The translations under genes were made by a program, and so were the position numbers. Under the pieces are notes generated by a model that was not told where the DNA came from, did no database searches, and saw nothing but the letters and a program-made list of their open reading frames with translations. From Limnomonas spitsbergensis (Eukaryota > Chlorophyta > Chlorophyceae > Chlamydomonadales), in NCBI GenBank assembly GCA_037349105.1, contig JAYJMM010000037.1, positions 2,604,001-2,668,000 of the forward strand: 64,000 nucleotides of DNA, written 5' to 3'. Shown here piece by piece: positions 37,607 through 49,632 of the stretch (its first letter is position 1; each line of letters opens with the position of its first letter).

Positions 37607-40114
37607 CGCCTGCTGCTTGTAGAAGAATGCACGCCTTGACGGGGGTATGTCACGGATATGTTTGCTTCACGCGTGCCGGGCATGATTGGATCATTTTACA
37701 AATCGTCACTGCCGCTGCTGTTGGCTTTCTGCTCTGCTGCTGCTTCAGGTTATCGGGCGAAATTTACCGACGAAGAATTGAGAAGGCAAATGGCCTGACA
37801 AGGAGGCAGAGACACCTACCGGGAAATTGCTTCCGCAAGTATATCGTGTCGTCTGGTGTCGTAAGATTCAACTGCAATGCCGTACAAGTTGGCCACATCA
37901 GCGACTTGATTAACGACTAACCACGACTAATCTAACGCGAATGTATCGAAATTTAGTCAAGAAAGAAGAAGAAGAATAGTGAGTGTCGTAAGGGGCAGTG
38001 TTAGATTCCAACGCGTTAGAGGGTTTCAGGGTCCGGAGGGGCGCGTTGGGCGAGGAAGAGTGACGGACTTATAAGGAATGCGCCCGTATATGTTCCTTAA
38101 AGCTAACAAATGACATGTATAAGGTTATAACCCTCAACCCAACGCTAACATATTTCACGAGCCAAGTCGAAAGCTTAGTGCGGATTTTGCTCAGGCTTCC
38201 CACCTGCTATTTGTTGAGCGCGCCAGGCCACCCATGGAGGACGTCCCACCAATTTGTCCAACTGGGACAAAAACTTACACCGGCCTACGATTTTTCGGCC
38301 GGTGCTGGTGGCCCAGTTACAGCCCAGTTACAGCCGAGTTACAGCCGAGTTGCAGCACGTTCAGAACCTGGAGAATTTCCGGGATGATCCTCGTAACCCC
38401 GGGAAATCTACTGTACCTCAAAAAGTCAAAATAGTCCAGATGGGTGGTTTACATATCAAACCCAAGACTTTCAACAGTTGTACCAGGGCAGGCTTAGGGG
38501 GTGTTTCCATTGGCGCCTTATACCAGCGCGGTTGGAATACGGTTGCTCGCGACCATGATTTTTTCACGCCTTATTCCAAAACTGTTTCCATTGAAATCCA
38601 GCAAGTTCACAGCGAACTTCCTGCTGCCAGAGGTCTGATCTAGGGCGCCGAGACGTTCTGCGACGATTCGTGACCTCGGAATCACAAGTGTCGCCGCTTA
38701 TTTCGATCTGGCTATAGAAATGGCGTCTTTAATGCCGAACGATCTTTCGCGCTGAGATGGTTCCTTAAACCAAGAGGCAACCGACTCACAGAATAGCTTA
38801 AACCTGGTCATCGACGAGGTATAGGCTATACTCGAATGCGTGGTTTCAGAAAGGCCTAAACCGTGTCGGTTTGCGGCAGTTGGGTCGAAATTGGGCCTTA
38901 AACCGTGTCGGTTGCCCTACAGAATACCAGTGGAAACACGACCTTAGGTCAAATTTAATTCTTAGGGCCTAAAGCAAAGCCGTGAGGGGGTGGCCTTATT
39001 AATATAATCATGTTATCTTTTGGATTTTTACAATATAGAAATATCGTACCAAAAGCTTTAGGTCGTGTTTCCACTGGTATTCTGATGGGAGGCTCTGACT
39101 TTTGTTGATGACGTTGTACGCTTTGTTGAGGCCTAGATTTGTTGCTTTTCTTTGCCTTCTTGGGGAATATGCTTGATAAGAGGGGCAAAGATCTTCGGGC
39201 TGCGTTTTCCTTTTGGGGTGGGTTATTCCTTTCTCCTTTGCTTTGTGTTCCTCTCCTTCTTTCCCTCTTAAATCTGAAAAGAAATCTGGTATACGTACGG
39301 TATTAGACTTTGAGTGACAGACTTATCTGCCACTTGGGGCCCAATTTCACTAGGGCGCTCGACGGAACACGTTCCGGTGGCGGGTTATCTGGTTGGGCGA
39401 GGCTTCAGCCACGCTGCTGGCTGAAAAAACTTGAAACGCAAATCCACTTGTCTCCGGAATGTGTTGGTACGGCTGAGACCGAATCTTCCTAGTGAACAGC
39501 GTGTCAGGCATTTGCCTTATCGCTTCGTGTATCTAGAGTGTTCTGTCTACTTGTCTCGCTTAGCATGATAATCCTGCTTGACAAACTGTCGAGTTGCAAG
39601 GTACGTGCAGCCAGGGATGCCCTGGCACTGTTGAAGTTGGGTATAGCAAATTCAGGCCGCTGCTAAACGATAGCCCAGGCGGTCGGAGGGACTGCTAGGG
39701 GGCACACGTCGACATTCGCCATTGGGTTGGCCAGATCGGTGCCAACTTCTACGCGGGAAAGATTCAAGTGTGGCTCCTGTTCAGGATATGCGTCGGCCAT
39801 GGCAGCAGGAACGGGCGAAAAGGAGTTTTCAGAACGAAAGAAAGATGACGGCGATGAAAATTTGAAGATGAGGACGAAGTAGTCCACGCTGTCGGAGCGT
39901 TGATGCGAAATATTTTGGCATCGCTCAAAATAGGAGCGATGCAAAATATGGCACTTAACGGGTACGGCAGCGCGACTCTGGCGCCACTCTGGCGTTCCGG
40001 TGCCATTCCGGTGACAAGTGGAATTGGGGAGGGTGAGCTGGCATGCCATTTCCGCGTTCCGGTGACAAGTGGAATTGGGCCCTGATACAATGCCCCAGAG
40101 CCTTGAAAACCTAA
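37607..40114. other. SBP2-like promoter side and intergenic repeats
   Basis: No gene recognised. A microrepeat of about 11 bp (cagttacagcc) lies at 38312-38354. Direct repeats of cctaaaccgtgtcggtt lie near 38856 and 38897. The word ttccggtgacaagtggaattggg lies near 40008 and 40056. A minus-strand frame at 40289-39663 (208 codons) crosses the end of the element starting at 40115 and has no recognisable domain. Confidence 0.4.
38920..39084. mobile_element. Miniature inverted-repeat element, 165 bp
   Basis: Terminal inverted repeats of about 28 bp: CAGAATACCAGTGGAAACAC at the left, and the same read from the minus strand at the right, both going on with gacct. The inside is AT-rich with no coding capacity. 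No clear target duplication is seen. Confidence 0.75.
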
Positions 40115-41206
40115 GAGGCGATTCACACCGGGTCAGATTGGTCACTTTCGCTCCGAAAGTGACATGGGTTCGCGTCGTCAAAACAACCACTTTGGGGCCG
40201 GATTGGCGACGCCAACTGAATATGGCATTTTGAGCCAGATTCACTTCGCGTCTGCCACTTTCGCCACATTGGCAATTTCCGAAGGCCATCTGCCTTCGCC
40301 CCTATATTTCCCCTTTCTCCGTCCTGCCGCCTCTTTATCGTGTGGCCGAGAGCATCCGGAGTTATGGTTACGCCCGATGTAGAAAGGGCTAATAAATGTG
40401 ACCGAAAGCAGACGGAGAAGGGTGCGGAGAAGGCACTGTCGAATGAGAAACGGAAGGCGAAAAGGAGGCTTTAGCCGAGGTGTGTGTTGTCAGCTCGGCT
40501 TACTCGCCTGGTGCTTAGGGTAGGTGATGATGAACATGCTACCAAATTGAGAGCAAGCAAGTGGCGGTATGTTGCAGCAAAGGTCAACAAGGCACTGAGA
40601 AGAAAAGTGAGCTGGTTGATATGGCTCCATGCGGCTCTTCATGGAATCTTGCATGAAACCTGGCAGCATGGCATGCCTGCTGCCCCAAGCCACGGCCATA
40701 GGCCGGGATGTATCTGAATTGGACCAGTAAAATTATTCCTAGCAGTAGGGCATGCATGCTGCACCAAGCCGCCACGGCCATAGGCTGGGATGTATTTGAA
40801 TTGGAACTGACACATGCTGGAGATAATCGGTCCTATACGGCATACACTGAACATATGCAAAAGGGAGGTTTGGTCCCGGAAAAGTGAAGAAGCCAGATAT
40901 CATGAGCAAAGCCCACGCTATCCTGCTTGGCGCCTCAGAGATGTCAATCAGTTCAGTCAGGACTCAGGACGGCCCAAGCAATGACGGCGATCAAAGTGGT
41001 ACGATGTAGACTCGCGACAACAACAAGGAGCAATGGAAGCAGACAATCAATAGAATGTCCCATCTTGGAAGTAAGAGGAATACAATTTTGCTACTTGAGA
41101 CTATATCTTGTGTGAATCGGTCTCCAGCGGTCGGATTGAGAACGCGTGATAGCGTGGGTTCGCATCGACCAACTGCCACATTCGGTTCGCCGGTGTGAAT
41201 CGCCTC
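40115..41206. mobile_element. Non-autonomous PIF/Harbinger-like element, 1,092 bp
   Basis: Ends are GAGGCGATTCACACCGG at the left and its complement at the right, with a TAA on each side (40112-40114 and 41207-41209). A 3-bp TAA/TTA duplication is the PIF/Harbinger signature. No transposase is encoded. Inside, a block of about 90 bp (cacggccataggc, gggatgtat, gaattgga) is present twice, at about 40690-40735 and 40773-40806. It lies directly beside a LINE fragment, so it probably inserted into it. Confidence 0.75.
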
Positions 41207-41209
41207 TAA

Positions 41210-42139
41210 GGGGGGCACTCCACACTCACATGCATGAGAGGCGCAGACTGGGGCAGTCTGACACGACTGGCGTGTATTTCCAGGGCTGGCAAAAAGATAA
41301 AGGCCAAAGCTGATGGTGCAATCTGCAACAGCTTCCTGACGCATCCTGCCATCACTCTATCTGAACGGAAGAACACGTTGAAGTAGCGGCATGGGTGTCT
41401 ATGGAATAACAAGCTGGCGTACAGGTGCGGCAAAAGCAACACAGACAAGTGCCCTCTGTGTGGACATCCGGACAGTGCAAGCCATATCACCGGGGGATGC
41501 CAACACCCAGAAATGGGGAAAATGTACTCTGAACGGCACCACCACACGGGACGGATATTGCTAAGGGCCATTTCGAAGGGCAGCATGGGGGGAGACCTCG
41601 TAATGGCTGACCTTGGGTCAGCACACAAATGTGAAAAAACAGGCACACTTGTAATTTCGTGCAATAGGGTCCCGGAAGACATTTTTCTAGGGCTCAATAC
41701 AAAGCCCGGGGAGAAAAAGAAGTTGCAACCCGACATCATGCTTGTCCAGCACAAAACTAACAAAGCAAACACAGCCATCTATATCATCGAGTTCAAATAC
41801 TATAGAGATACCCTACCAGAAAATCAGCTCGTAGCTTGCAAAAACCAGCATGCCCTCCTCATCGAGAAACTTATGCAAAGTGGATATAGGCAGAGGAACA
41901 TCAAGCTTGTCTCCGTCTTGATCGGGACGTCATGCACAGTCTATCTTGAGCACACCCTCCAGAGCATGCAGCAACTGGGTGTGTCCACCTACCATGCGAA
42001 AGAATGTGCACAGAAAATGCACGTGCACGCTATTAAATACCTACATAGCGTCGTACAGACGAGGCGAAAAATTGAATACTGCCCCACTGGACCTACTAAA
42101 ACCGGTGGGAAAACAAATCAGAACCTCAAGCCGCCGTAA
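41210..42139 (+). pseudogene. 5'-truncated LINE: zinc knuckle and restriction-like endonuclease end
   Basis: A plus-strand frame from about 41210, broken by a TAG at 41384, ends at 42139. After the stop come CPLCGHPDSASHITGGC (C-x2-C-x7-H-x4-C), RHHHTGR, and then QPDIMLV with IYIIEFKYYRD about 19 residues later. In R2-type non-LTR retrotransposons a CCHC motif followed by a PD-(D/E)xK-like nuclease forms the C-terminus, and this order fits. Upstream, FLTHPAITLSERK is the type of segment that follows the reverse transcriptase. The transcriptase itself is absent, so this is a dead 3' fragment. Confidence 0.65.
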
Positions 42140-43005
42140 TCAATTATGATGTGTCTTCATTTCTCACGGTAACGGCGCGGATGTGGCTTCGGCCCAGGCT
42201 GCGCTGTTTCCTTAACCCTCACGCCCCCACGGGGCGTAGCTTTCTTTCTTTCTTTCGGAGTAGGGTGGGTCAGTCCCACCACACGTGGGAGTCGCTGGCC
42301 GAGTCCAGGGGAGCGGCCTGGGGAGTGGCGCGTGTTCCAGTGGACAACGAGTACAACGAGCGAGGCAGAGACATCGAAACTGGTGGCAGACGCGTATACC
42401 TTAAGAGGCAGCAAAAGTAATACCATATACGCGCGATCCTAGCCATTACGCTCCGTCTATTGATGCAGTGATCTTGGACCCCTCGGCCCAGGAATCTCTC
42501 TCCATATATCTTTGCGTGTGGTGGCCGATACATACGCTTATTGCCGTGTATTTCGTGCACATTTGTCGATAATTTGTCTAGTCGTGTTTGTATGTGTAAC
42601 GAGTAGTGAGGTTGTGCCGTTATGGGAGTCGTTGGTCTTTATTATGGTCTTCGGGACGTGTCCACTGTTGAGGAACCCTTCCCCGGAACTTCCATAGACA
42701 TCGGAAATGTTTCGGCCTTCGTATTCCGTATTATCTATTTACCGGTACTTTGATATGACCCCCCTGCATTAACCTTGTTTGCATGTCCATAAACTTGTCG
42801 GAATGTGTAGAATGTGGTCGTTGGCAGGGCGGCCCTGGATATAGACAACGTTAGGCCACTCATGTGTCATGTTCCATGGTGTCAAACGAGCACTCCAAGA
42901 ACTTCCAGAACACCATGAACATCGTGATATAATTTTTCGGGGTCCACACATTGTCCAGACGGCTGAGTGGCCTGGGCCTAACCGCCCTTAGTAACTAGTG
43001 ATAGG

Positions 43006-43392
43006 GGTTCGGACTTATGCTTGCACTTATAACTGAAGGTTTCGGATTGAAAATGTAAAAACATGTTATGTCGACATAACATTCCAAGTTCCAAGTCGAC
43101 AGTATAATATAACCGTTCGGAAAATCACATGTGCTGCCCATTTCCTCTGCTATGGTGCTGCATATCGATGGTGTCTACTGGTTCAGTCGATGTCGTCGAG
43201 AAGCAAGAATGAAACGGATGTAGCAGATGCCCATGCATCAAATGTGATGCTCTGATGGACTGTAAAAACTTCACTCAATCTGAAGGCAATCGTGCTTATG
43301 TTCAAGTTATGTCCACTTGGTATGTTAACTCGACATGTTTTAGATTTCAATCCGAAACCTGGAAAGCGCAAACATAAGCCAAAACCGCTATA
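43006..43392. mobile_element. Inverted-repeat element, about 390 bp
   Basis: The left arm (ggttcggacttatgcttgca, then aggtttcggattgaaa) is matched by the complement of the right arm (near 43326-43392: gatttcaatccgaaacct, then cataagccaaaacc). Arms are about 60-80 bp and imperfect. There is no coding capacity. The exact ends are uncertain. Confidence 0.55.
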
Positions 43393-43619
43393 AACTAATT
43401 AAACGATGCGACGGTGCTAAGGTATACAGGGGAAGGCACATCAACATCTTACACTGTCTGATCTTAGTAGTGAATGGCCAGTTGACATGACTGTGGCAAA
43501 GCTAAAGCAAAAAAGGCGTTGGTAAAACGAAAGAGGTATGACGATTTAAACGAGATTGGGCATCTCATCATTCTCATGACTAGAATGTTGGCAGGAAATG
43601 AATGAGCGAGCAGAATACC

Positions 43620-43812
43620 GTAGATTTGATTTGCCCTCCCTCGGGTATGAATTATGAAACTTTTTTTTTAATGCTCTGCCCTCGGGGCAAATTACTGACC
43701 CAAACTCAAAATTTCTGACTGGAAACTGGCGTCGACAATCGATAATTAGTATATTCATGGATCCCTCATCCCCCAACAACGTTAATTACGAGGGAAGGCA
43801 AAGCAAATCTAC
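43620..43812. mobile_element. Miniature inverted-repeat element, 193 bp (copy 1)
   Basis: Ends are GTAGATTTGATTTGCC at the left and the complement of GTAGATTTGCTTTGCC at the right, each followed inward by a tccctcg block. The inside is shared with 47831-48027 (tttctgactg, aactgg, catggatccctca). Confidence 0.75.
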
Positions 43813-45426
43813 TGTAATGTTCATTATTATCTGAGCAAAATTTAGTGATGCGTGCAGCTGTCATGAGGAATGGCTACATGTCACACGATAATACGGTGGC
43901 CGTGCTAATACGTTTAGTAGCTACAACCGCTTTATCCGCACAGACATATTTCAAGTAGTCGTTAGCATCTGAGCGTGAGCGTTAGATTAGTACGCCTATC
44001 TTCTTTTTACCCTAAGCGTGATCCGGGCCTGACGGACACTCACCGCCGTCTTTTATCTTGCAGCTCTGATGACCTTTCATTCTCAGAGCTGCTATCACTC
44101 CCTGTAAACACTGACGTTAAACAATGTACTGAGAGCATGCATTAAAGCTACTAAAGCTACAAAGCGCATCACGCGCCCGAAGCTCGTCCGAAAGGCTGCC
44201 AGTCGGCATCCAGCTGTCTGAGAGTCTCGTAGAACATCTACCCCGAGATCTCGCCTATGCGCCCACGTGCAAAGAGCACGCATCTCCGCGCTGAGGCGCA
44301 GGGGAGTCCCTTTCACATCAACCGTCACTAACCTGCCCTAGTCTGCGTAATCAGCCGAGCACACGCTTCTAGGAGAGCTATTCTCTCCTCGGCCTAGGGC
44401 AACCTTATTCACATAGATCGGGGAGGCGTGCACCCATAATGGGGCAGCCTTACCCTAGTCAATTCCAGGCTGTTACCATTTGTACCGCCTTACCAGTCTT
44501 AGTGCCAGCTCTGCAATGCGCTGTAGCAGTTTCTCAGCTTCTCTTTTTAGTCCTTTACCTGTTCTATTTAGATCAGCACCATTTTGGCACGCTAACGGTG
44601 ATAGCACGTGACATACATCTTCAGTAATGGTGAGATGGTCACCTCATTCACCTGCCTCAGTTGATACGTTCACACTTGTTATGCCTAACACTATTCTTCA
44701 ACCTTCTGCCGATCTTTGTTATCTCAAAGCAGCGTAAGCAGTCCTTGAAGCAATCCCAACAAAACATTGAGCAAACGTTTCGTAGAAAGCAATCAGTCGA
44801 CTCCGAAACTGAATCTGGCATTCTCCACTTAAATCTTACAACAACACTAGTCTGTCCACCACCAATCCACATGGTAGCACGATATGGCAAGATACTGCAC
44901 GATACGGAACAGGATTAGCCGGATTGCACTACCAAGGTAGCACGATACGGCAAGATACGGCGTGATACAGTGCAGGTTAGGCCGGATTGTGCCACCATGC
45001 CAATCCAGCTTATCTTGAGGCTAGAAGTCGTCGACCTGATTGTCATCATGGCAGTCTTCCCCAGCAAAATTTGCGAGCATCATATTCTCATCCCTGACCA
45101 ACAGTTCACCACCTCGGCCTTGAAGATCATCCACCCACCAATCATCGCAAGATCCCCATCAGGTTTGAGGTACTAGGCCCAGTCAACAGTAGAGAAGTCC
45201 ACATTCCTGCCCTAGAAATTGTGGTAGCCCTCCGATTTCTCTGTTTCTAATGCAGTAGGCCCGGCGCCGGGATTCAGAGGAGGCATTCTGCATGGACATC
45301 ACTAACCAGGACAGCAGAGGCAACACGTGAAACACAAAGCAACAGTGTCATGGCGAATGTCTTCATTGTACAGATAGATTGGGTTGCAAAGTAATAATGC
45401 ATCTATCAAGTATGTGGTCAATGCCC

Positions 45427-48400
45427 CTACATGAGTTGCGCTCGTGCCACCTCGAGCTTAGGGAAGGAGGGAATCAGGACAGATCTGAAGCAGCGGTACA
45501 CAGCTGCGAATGCAACATCGTCCCGCTCCGCTGCCGCGGCCACCAGCATTTCCCGCGGATGCACCGCCGTCACATGCAGCCTCCGCGCCACTCGTGCAGC
45601 GCTGAGCACCTGTCCTTCAGCCAAGAGCTGCCGCACCATTCCCTCCGCAGCGCCTGGGTTGACCCGAGCGGCCCCCAAGGCCGGGGCGGCAGCAGACCTA
45701 GAGGACGAGGAGGAGGACGCAACCGCAGCAGCTTGGGAGGCGGCGTTGGCAGCAGCACGCCTCTGACGAAGGCACGCGGCAGCATCCAAGGTGACAGCGG
45801 CACCGGACTTCACCGCACATTCCCCAACAGGCGCCGATGCCCCTGCCGCTGCCGCCATGCTGTCTACGACGTAATCTCTCTCTGCTAGGGACGGCCTGGT
45901 TGCGGCTGATGAAGCTGACCCCAGGTCGGTTTCTACGCTCGCTTGAGCTCCAAAGCACACAGCCAGTGCGACCTGGTCAGAGAGGCCCAGCATTGCCATA
46001 ACATCCAGCTGGCAGGCCAGCAAGGCGCCAGGCAACAGGATGCCCACGGCGGCAGCAGTGGCCATGAGCTCCGAGACTGCTGATTGAAGGTACACCAAAT
46101 CCGGGTTGGGCCGCTGCAGGTACCAGACAAATACTTGTTTCGTGATCTGTTCCGGGGATAGCACTGCTGCGGAGGCGGCAGGAGGGACCAAGCCGCGGGA
46201 AGACCGGGCTGCCAATCGGACCTCCTGCCAGCCGCGGCAAACCTGGGCACAAGGGAGGGCAATGAGTGAAGGCATGTGCATGAGGACATCACGACCACAG
46301 CCAGTCTCTAAGCAGCTTGAAAGCCATCGTATACTGTAGGCCGCCGTAGTTAAATTCAGGGTAAAGAGGTCCTTGGGTAACCGTGGGGCTTGGGGTAACC
46401 GTGGCGCCTTGGGTAACCGTGGCGCCTTTTATGTAAACATGCACATCACCAGGGGTCCCAGCCTCAAAGTAAGAGGGCGAAGATCCCCGAATAGAGCAAT
46501 TTCTAGAAAATCCTATGAATTCACAAGTAGGATAGAGACAACCCCACGGTACCTGATGGAATACTTTGCGGAGCTTGAGTAGCGGCAGCGCGTCCTGCAG
46601 GCAGCTCCGGAGCATGACCTGCAGCAGGACCTTTGGCGCCACCGACAGCTCAGGCAACGGCGGGCTCCTCCGCCTCTGCAGGAAGGATGCAAGCAACACT
46701 GGGTCGCCGCAGCTGGCAGCCACAGCACGTAGGTCGATGTACAAGCGGTACACCGCCTGCACCGGGCCTCGGTCAATCACTGTAGCGGGCGCAATAAACT
46801 CCCAGCTGTAGAGCTCCGCCGGCCCACTACTTCGCAGGCCACGAGCGCCCCGCGGCTGATGTGTCAGCCTGCGTTCTTGCTGCCTGAGCTGCTGGCCGGC
46901 GGGCGGCGAGAGGGGCGCCGAAGCGGGCAGCGGCTGCCTCGGCGGCGGCGGCGGCGGCGAGAAGATGGCCAACGGCAGCGGGTTTGCAACCGGCTGCTGC
47001 ACTGCATTCACTCCCTCGACCTCGCCCGTAGACGCGATGTCGACAAGGACCGTCATGGCAGTGTCCAGGTGGTGCAGCACAATCACATTGTCCACAACGC
47101 TAATGTCGATGTTGGTCGAGAAGAGCTCCAGCGAGTGCTGCAACGCTACGGTGTCCGTGTAGAAACGGTACAGCTCCAACTTTGAGGTCGCGACGTTAAC
47201 GCAGGCGCAGTACACACGCCCGTAGGCCTTGATCAAGCGGACGTGCTTCTGGCTGACGGCAGCCGGTGGCCCAACGGGTGGCTGCATCACCGACCGGATA
47301 CTTATCGGCAGGGCAGCCGGCCCGGCAGACATGAGTGCAGCGGTGACAGCTGTGGCGGCAGCGGACTGCTCAGCACCCACCGCAAACGGCGGCAGCGCCA
47401 CCAGCCCTGCCGAGACAAACTGCCAAGCCTGCAAGAACTGTGGCTGCTGCTGGGGCGGCCCCGCTGAGGTGAAGGAAGAGAAGGAGGACAGTGGCGGTGG
47501 CGGGCCGGTCGAGATCAGGCAACACCGCGTCTCATGTGTCCATGAGTACCAGGCCACTGGTCCCGCAACGCTGCGACCAGGTGCCACTGCTGGCCGCAGC
47601 TTCTCACGGCATCGCAAGCCCCGCCGCTGGGCCACATACTCGCACAGCTCGAGGCCCGAGCGGCCGACCAAAACCACATCAGTGCCGGGGGCTTCGGTGA
47701 AGAAGAAGCCCAGCAGATGTTCCGAGGACTTGTACACTGACGTGTTGCCCGTGGCCAGATCGATGAGCTCAAGCAACGTCCCACCTCTTGAGATAAGTGA
47801 GGAGGGATTGCATTTGTCAGTACCGGTACTGTACATTTAATTTGCCTTACCTCGGGTATGAAAAAAAGATTATTTTGAATGCTTTGCTCATGGCAAAGTA
47901 CCGGTATCGACCAAAACTTGTATTTCTGACTGAGAACTGGCCTTGACAATTGATTACGGTAGTAGCATACTCATGGATCCCTCAACCCCAAACAACGCTA
48001 ATTTTGAGGGAAGGCAAAGTAAACTAAGGTACATAACATAAACCTGCCTGGACCGGAACTACTTCCCCAATGCAGAGTAGAAATAAAGTCAGCCTTGGAA
48101 AGTTAGTACATATCCGTAGTACATATCCGTAACGATATACCGTACTGTATACAATTTAGTACCCCAAACCCCGGGTTTAATGAGGTACCCCTAGACCCTA
48201 GTTGAGTGTGCCTCCATCCCTCCCTAGCGCAGTCTGCCAGCTAGCACACCCTCCTTCCCCCCCTACTTCCGTAGGCAGCCCAGGACCCTGTGTCTTGGCG
48301 GTCCAGTAAGTATGACCCACAACCCCTCCAGCCCACCCTACTGGCCCTCCATCCCTATACCTGAGACAGCCCAGCAGCTGGCGGTCTAGGGAGCATCGCA

Positions 48401-49595
48401 CAGCCATGACCCGCGGCCCCTCCTGTACCGGGTACGTCCACACCAGCTGCTCATGGTGGCCCGGAGCGTCCATGGCCAGGTCATACGCAAAAACAACGCC
48501 GCCCTTGGTCACCATTAGCAGCTGGTTTGCGTCATCGTAGTGGATTGCGTCTACCTGTACAAGGCAGTCGGGGTGTGAGGGGTTATATGAGGGGGCAGTT
48601 TGATCAGAAGCAAAGAGAAAGATGAAGCTGGTAGGATAAGGGGGGGGAGTAGAGCGGGGAAGGCAGGGCGCATGGGCTGTATTAGGGGGGTCAAGGTAGA
48701 TCAGGCAGGGCCAATGGGCTGTATAAGTGACCAAGGCGGTGCGGTGCAAAATATATCCTATGCGGATGTGCAGGCAAGCCCCAAACATCAAAAGAGGGCC
48801 TCGGGCGAGGGGGTGGAATGTCCAGAACTGCTGCACCTTGATGGCAAGGGCATGGGGCTAGCACTGGCTGCAGCAAAAAGGATGTGATGCAGCTACAGCG
48901 TTTATGCCTCCATCTTATAACCTCTGTTGAAAGGGCCAGGCGGGTTGAGCAGGAAGAGCTGAGAGAAAGAGAAAACTGGTAGAAAGTTCGGAGAGACCAG
49001 AGAGACCAGAGAGGAAGACCTGCACATGATCTCTCCTAGGTGTTTGATGTCTCATATAGGTGTTGATGCGCACGCGTCGTTCTAGTAAGCACTGATGGGA
49101 AACGTTAACTAAGGTACTGAGAAAGAAGGGCGGGGGACTGGACACTCAGCCTGAATAGTTGCCAGGGGTCCTCACCGTCTCATTGTGCAGGCTGACGCCC
49201 ACATCAGCTGCATATACATGCGCAACCGCTTCGATCACCCCTGACATGCTGTTGATGCTTGCGCTTCCATGCATGCTATTGATGCTGGCGCTCCCATGCA
49301 TGCCATTGTTGTCAGGCGGGCCTGCCAAGCTGTTCTGGCTTGAGCTGGGGAGCATCGTCTCAGTGTTGGCTGGGGGCTCAGTCATGGGGCCTTCCAGGCT
49401 GTTCTGGCTCGAGCTGCGGGGGAGCACCTCTATGTTGGCTGGGGCATCAGACGGTACTGGGATGTCCGCTTGCAGCGGCAGCGCCATGCTGGGCTCAAGC
49501 AGGTCAGTGGCTGAGGTGGAGGCACTGCCCTTGGCGAGCACAAGGACGCTTTCTTCCCTGGCAGGAGACGAGACGCATCCCTCGAGGCTTGACAT
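45427..49595 (-). CDS. RMC1: RMC1, Mic1-family regulator of the MON1-CCZ1 complex
   Basis: In animals and plants this protein joins MON1-CCZ1, the exchange factor that activates Rab7 on late endosomes and autophagosomes. Minus-strand exons: 49595-49176, 48554-48361, 47786-46553, 46242-45427; phases close to 887 aa (human about 660). Exon 1 is mostly low-complexity (SSSQNSL, GSASINSM repeats). Exon 2 opens the beta-propeller-like N-terminus (DAIHYDDANQLLMVTKGG; VMAVRCSLDRQLLG). Exon 3 has LLGFFFTEAPGTDVVLVG and GLELCEY, then the family block YSWEFIAPATVIDRGPVQAV and LASFLQRRR. Exon 4 is the helical Mic1 domain: LSPEQITKQVFVWYL, LLAEGQVLSAARVARRL, VAFAAVYRCFRS. Extra length comes from Ala/Pro/Gln-rich inserts. 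The start at 49595 is the first good ATG but lies in poorly conserved sequence. A three-copy repeat of about 15 bp (ggtaaccgtggcgcctt) sits in intron 3. Confidence 0.85.
47831..48027. mobile_element. Miniature inverted-repeat element in RMC1 intron 2 (copy 2)
   Basis: It shares termini (aatttgccttacctcgggtat and the complement of gagggaaggcaaagtaaac) and inner words (tttctgactgagaactgg, catggatccctcaa) with 43620-43812. It begins 45 bp from the exon 3 acceptor, on the far side from the exon. Confidence 0.7.
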
Positions 49596-49627
49596 CCCAC
49601 ACCCGCGCGCACACGTCTGCGCGCTTT

Positions 49628-49632
49628 TTACA
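49628..49632 (-). terminator. Possible TGTAA poly(A) word overlapping the ENY2 stop
   Basis: The last codons of ENY2 read CTG TAA, so a TGTAA, the common chlorophyte polyadenylation word, overlaps the stop codon. If used, cleavage would fall about 10-20 bases on, just before the RMC1 start codon. The word is short and could be chance. Confidence 0.3.

Larger units (their letters stand above)
42140..45426. other. Intergenic, transposon remnants
   Basis: Apart from the two inverted-repeat elements listed separately, no gene is seen. Just after the LINE fragment is a cttt microrepeat (42239-42257). A closely repeated word gcacgatacggcaagata lies near 44877 and 44939. The last few hundred bases should be the RMC1 3' untranslated region. 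Confidence 0.4.

Noticed and set aside
39663..40289. 208-codon minus-strand frame
   Set aside because: It crosses the boundary of the Harbinger-like element and contains a direct repeat, so it cannot be a single ancestral gene.
42955..43020. tRNA-like stretch with ggctgagtggcc and ggttcgg boxes
   Set aside because: The two boxes resemble internal promoter boxes, but I find no pairing acceptor stem or anticodon arm, and the second box overlaps the arm of an inverted-repeat element.
45379..45888. 169-codon plus-strand frame over the last RMC1 exon
   Set aside because: Antisense to a conserved Mic1 domain exon. GC-rich coding sequence commonly leaves the opposite strand open.
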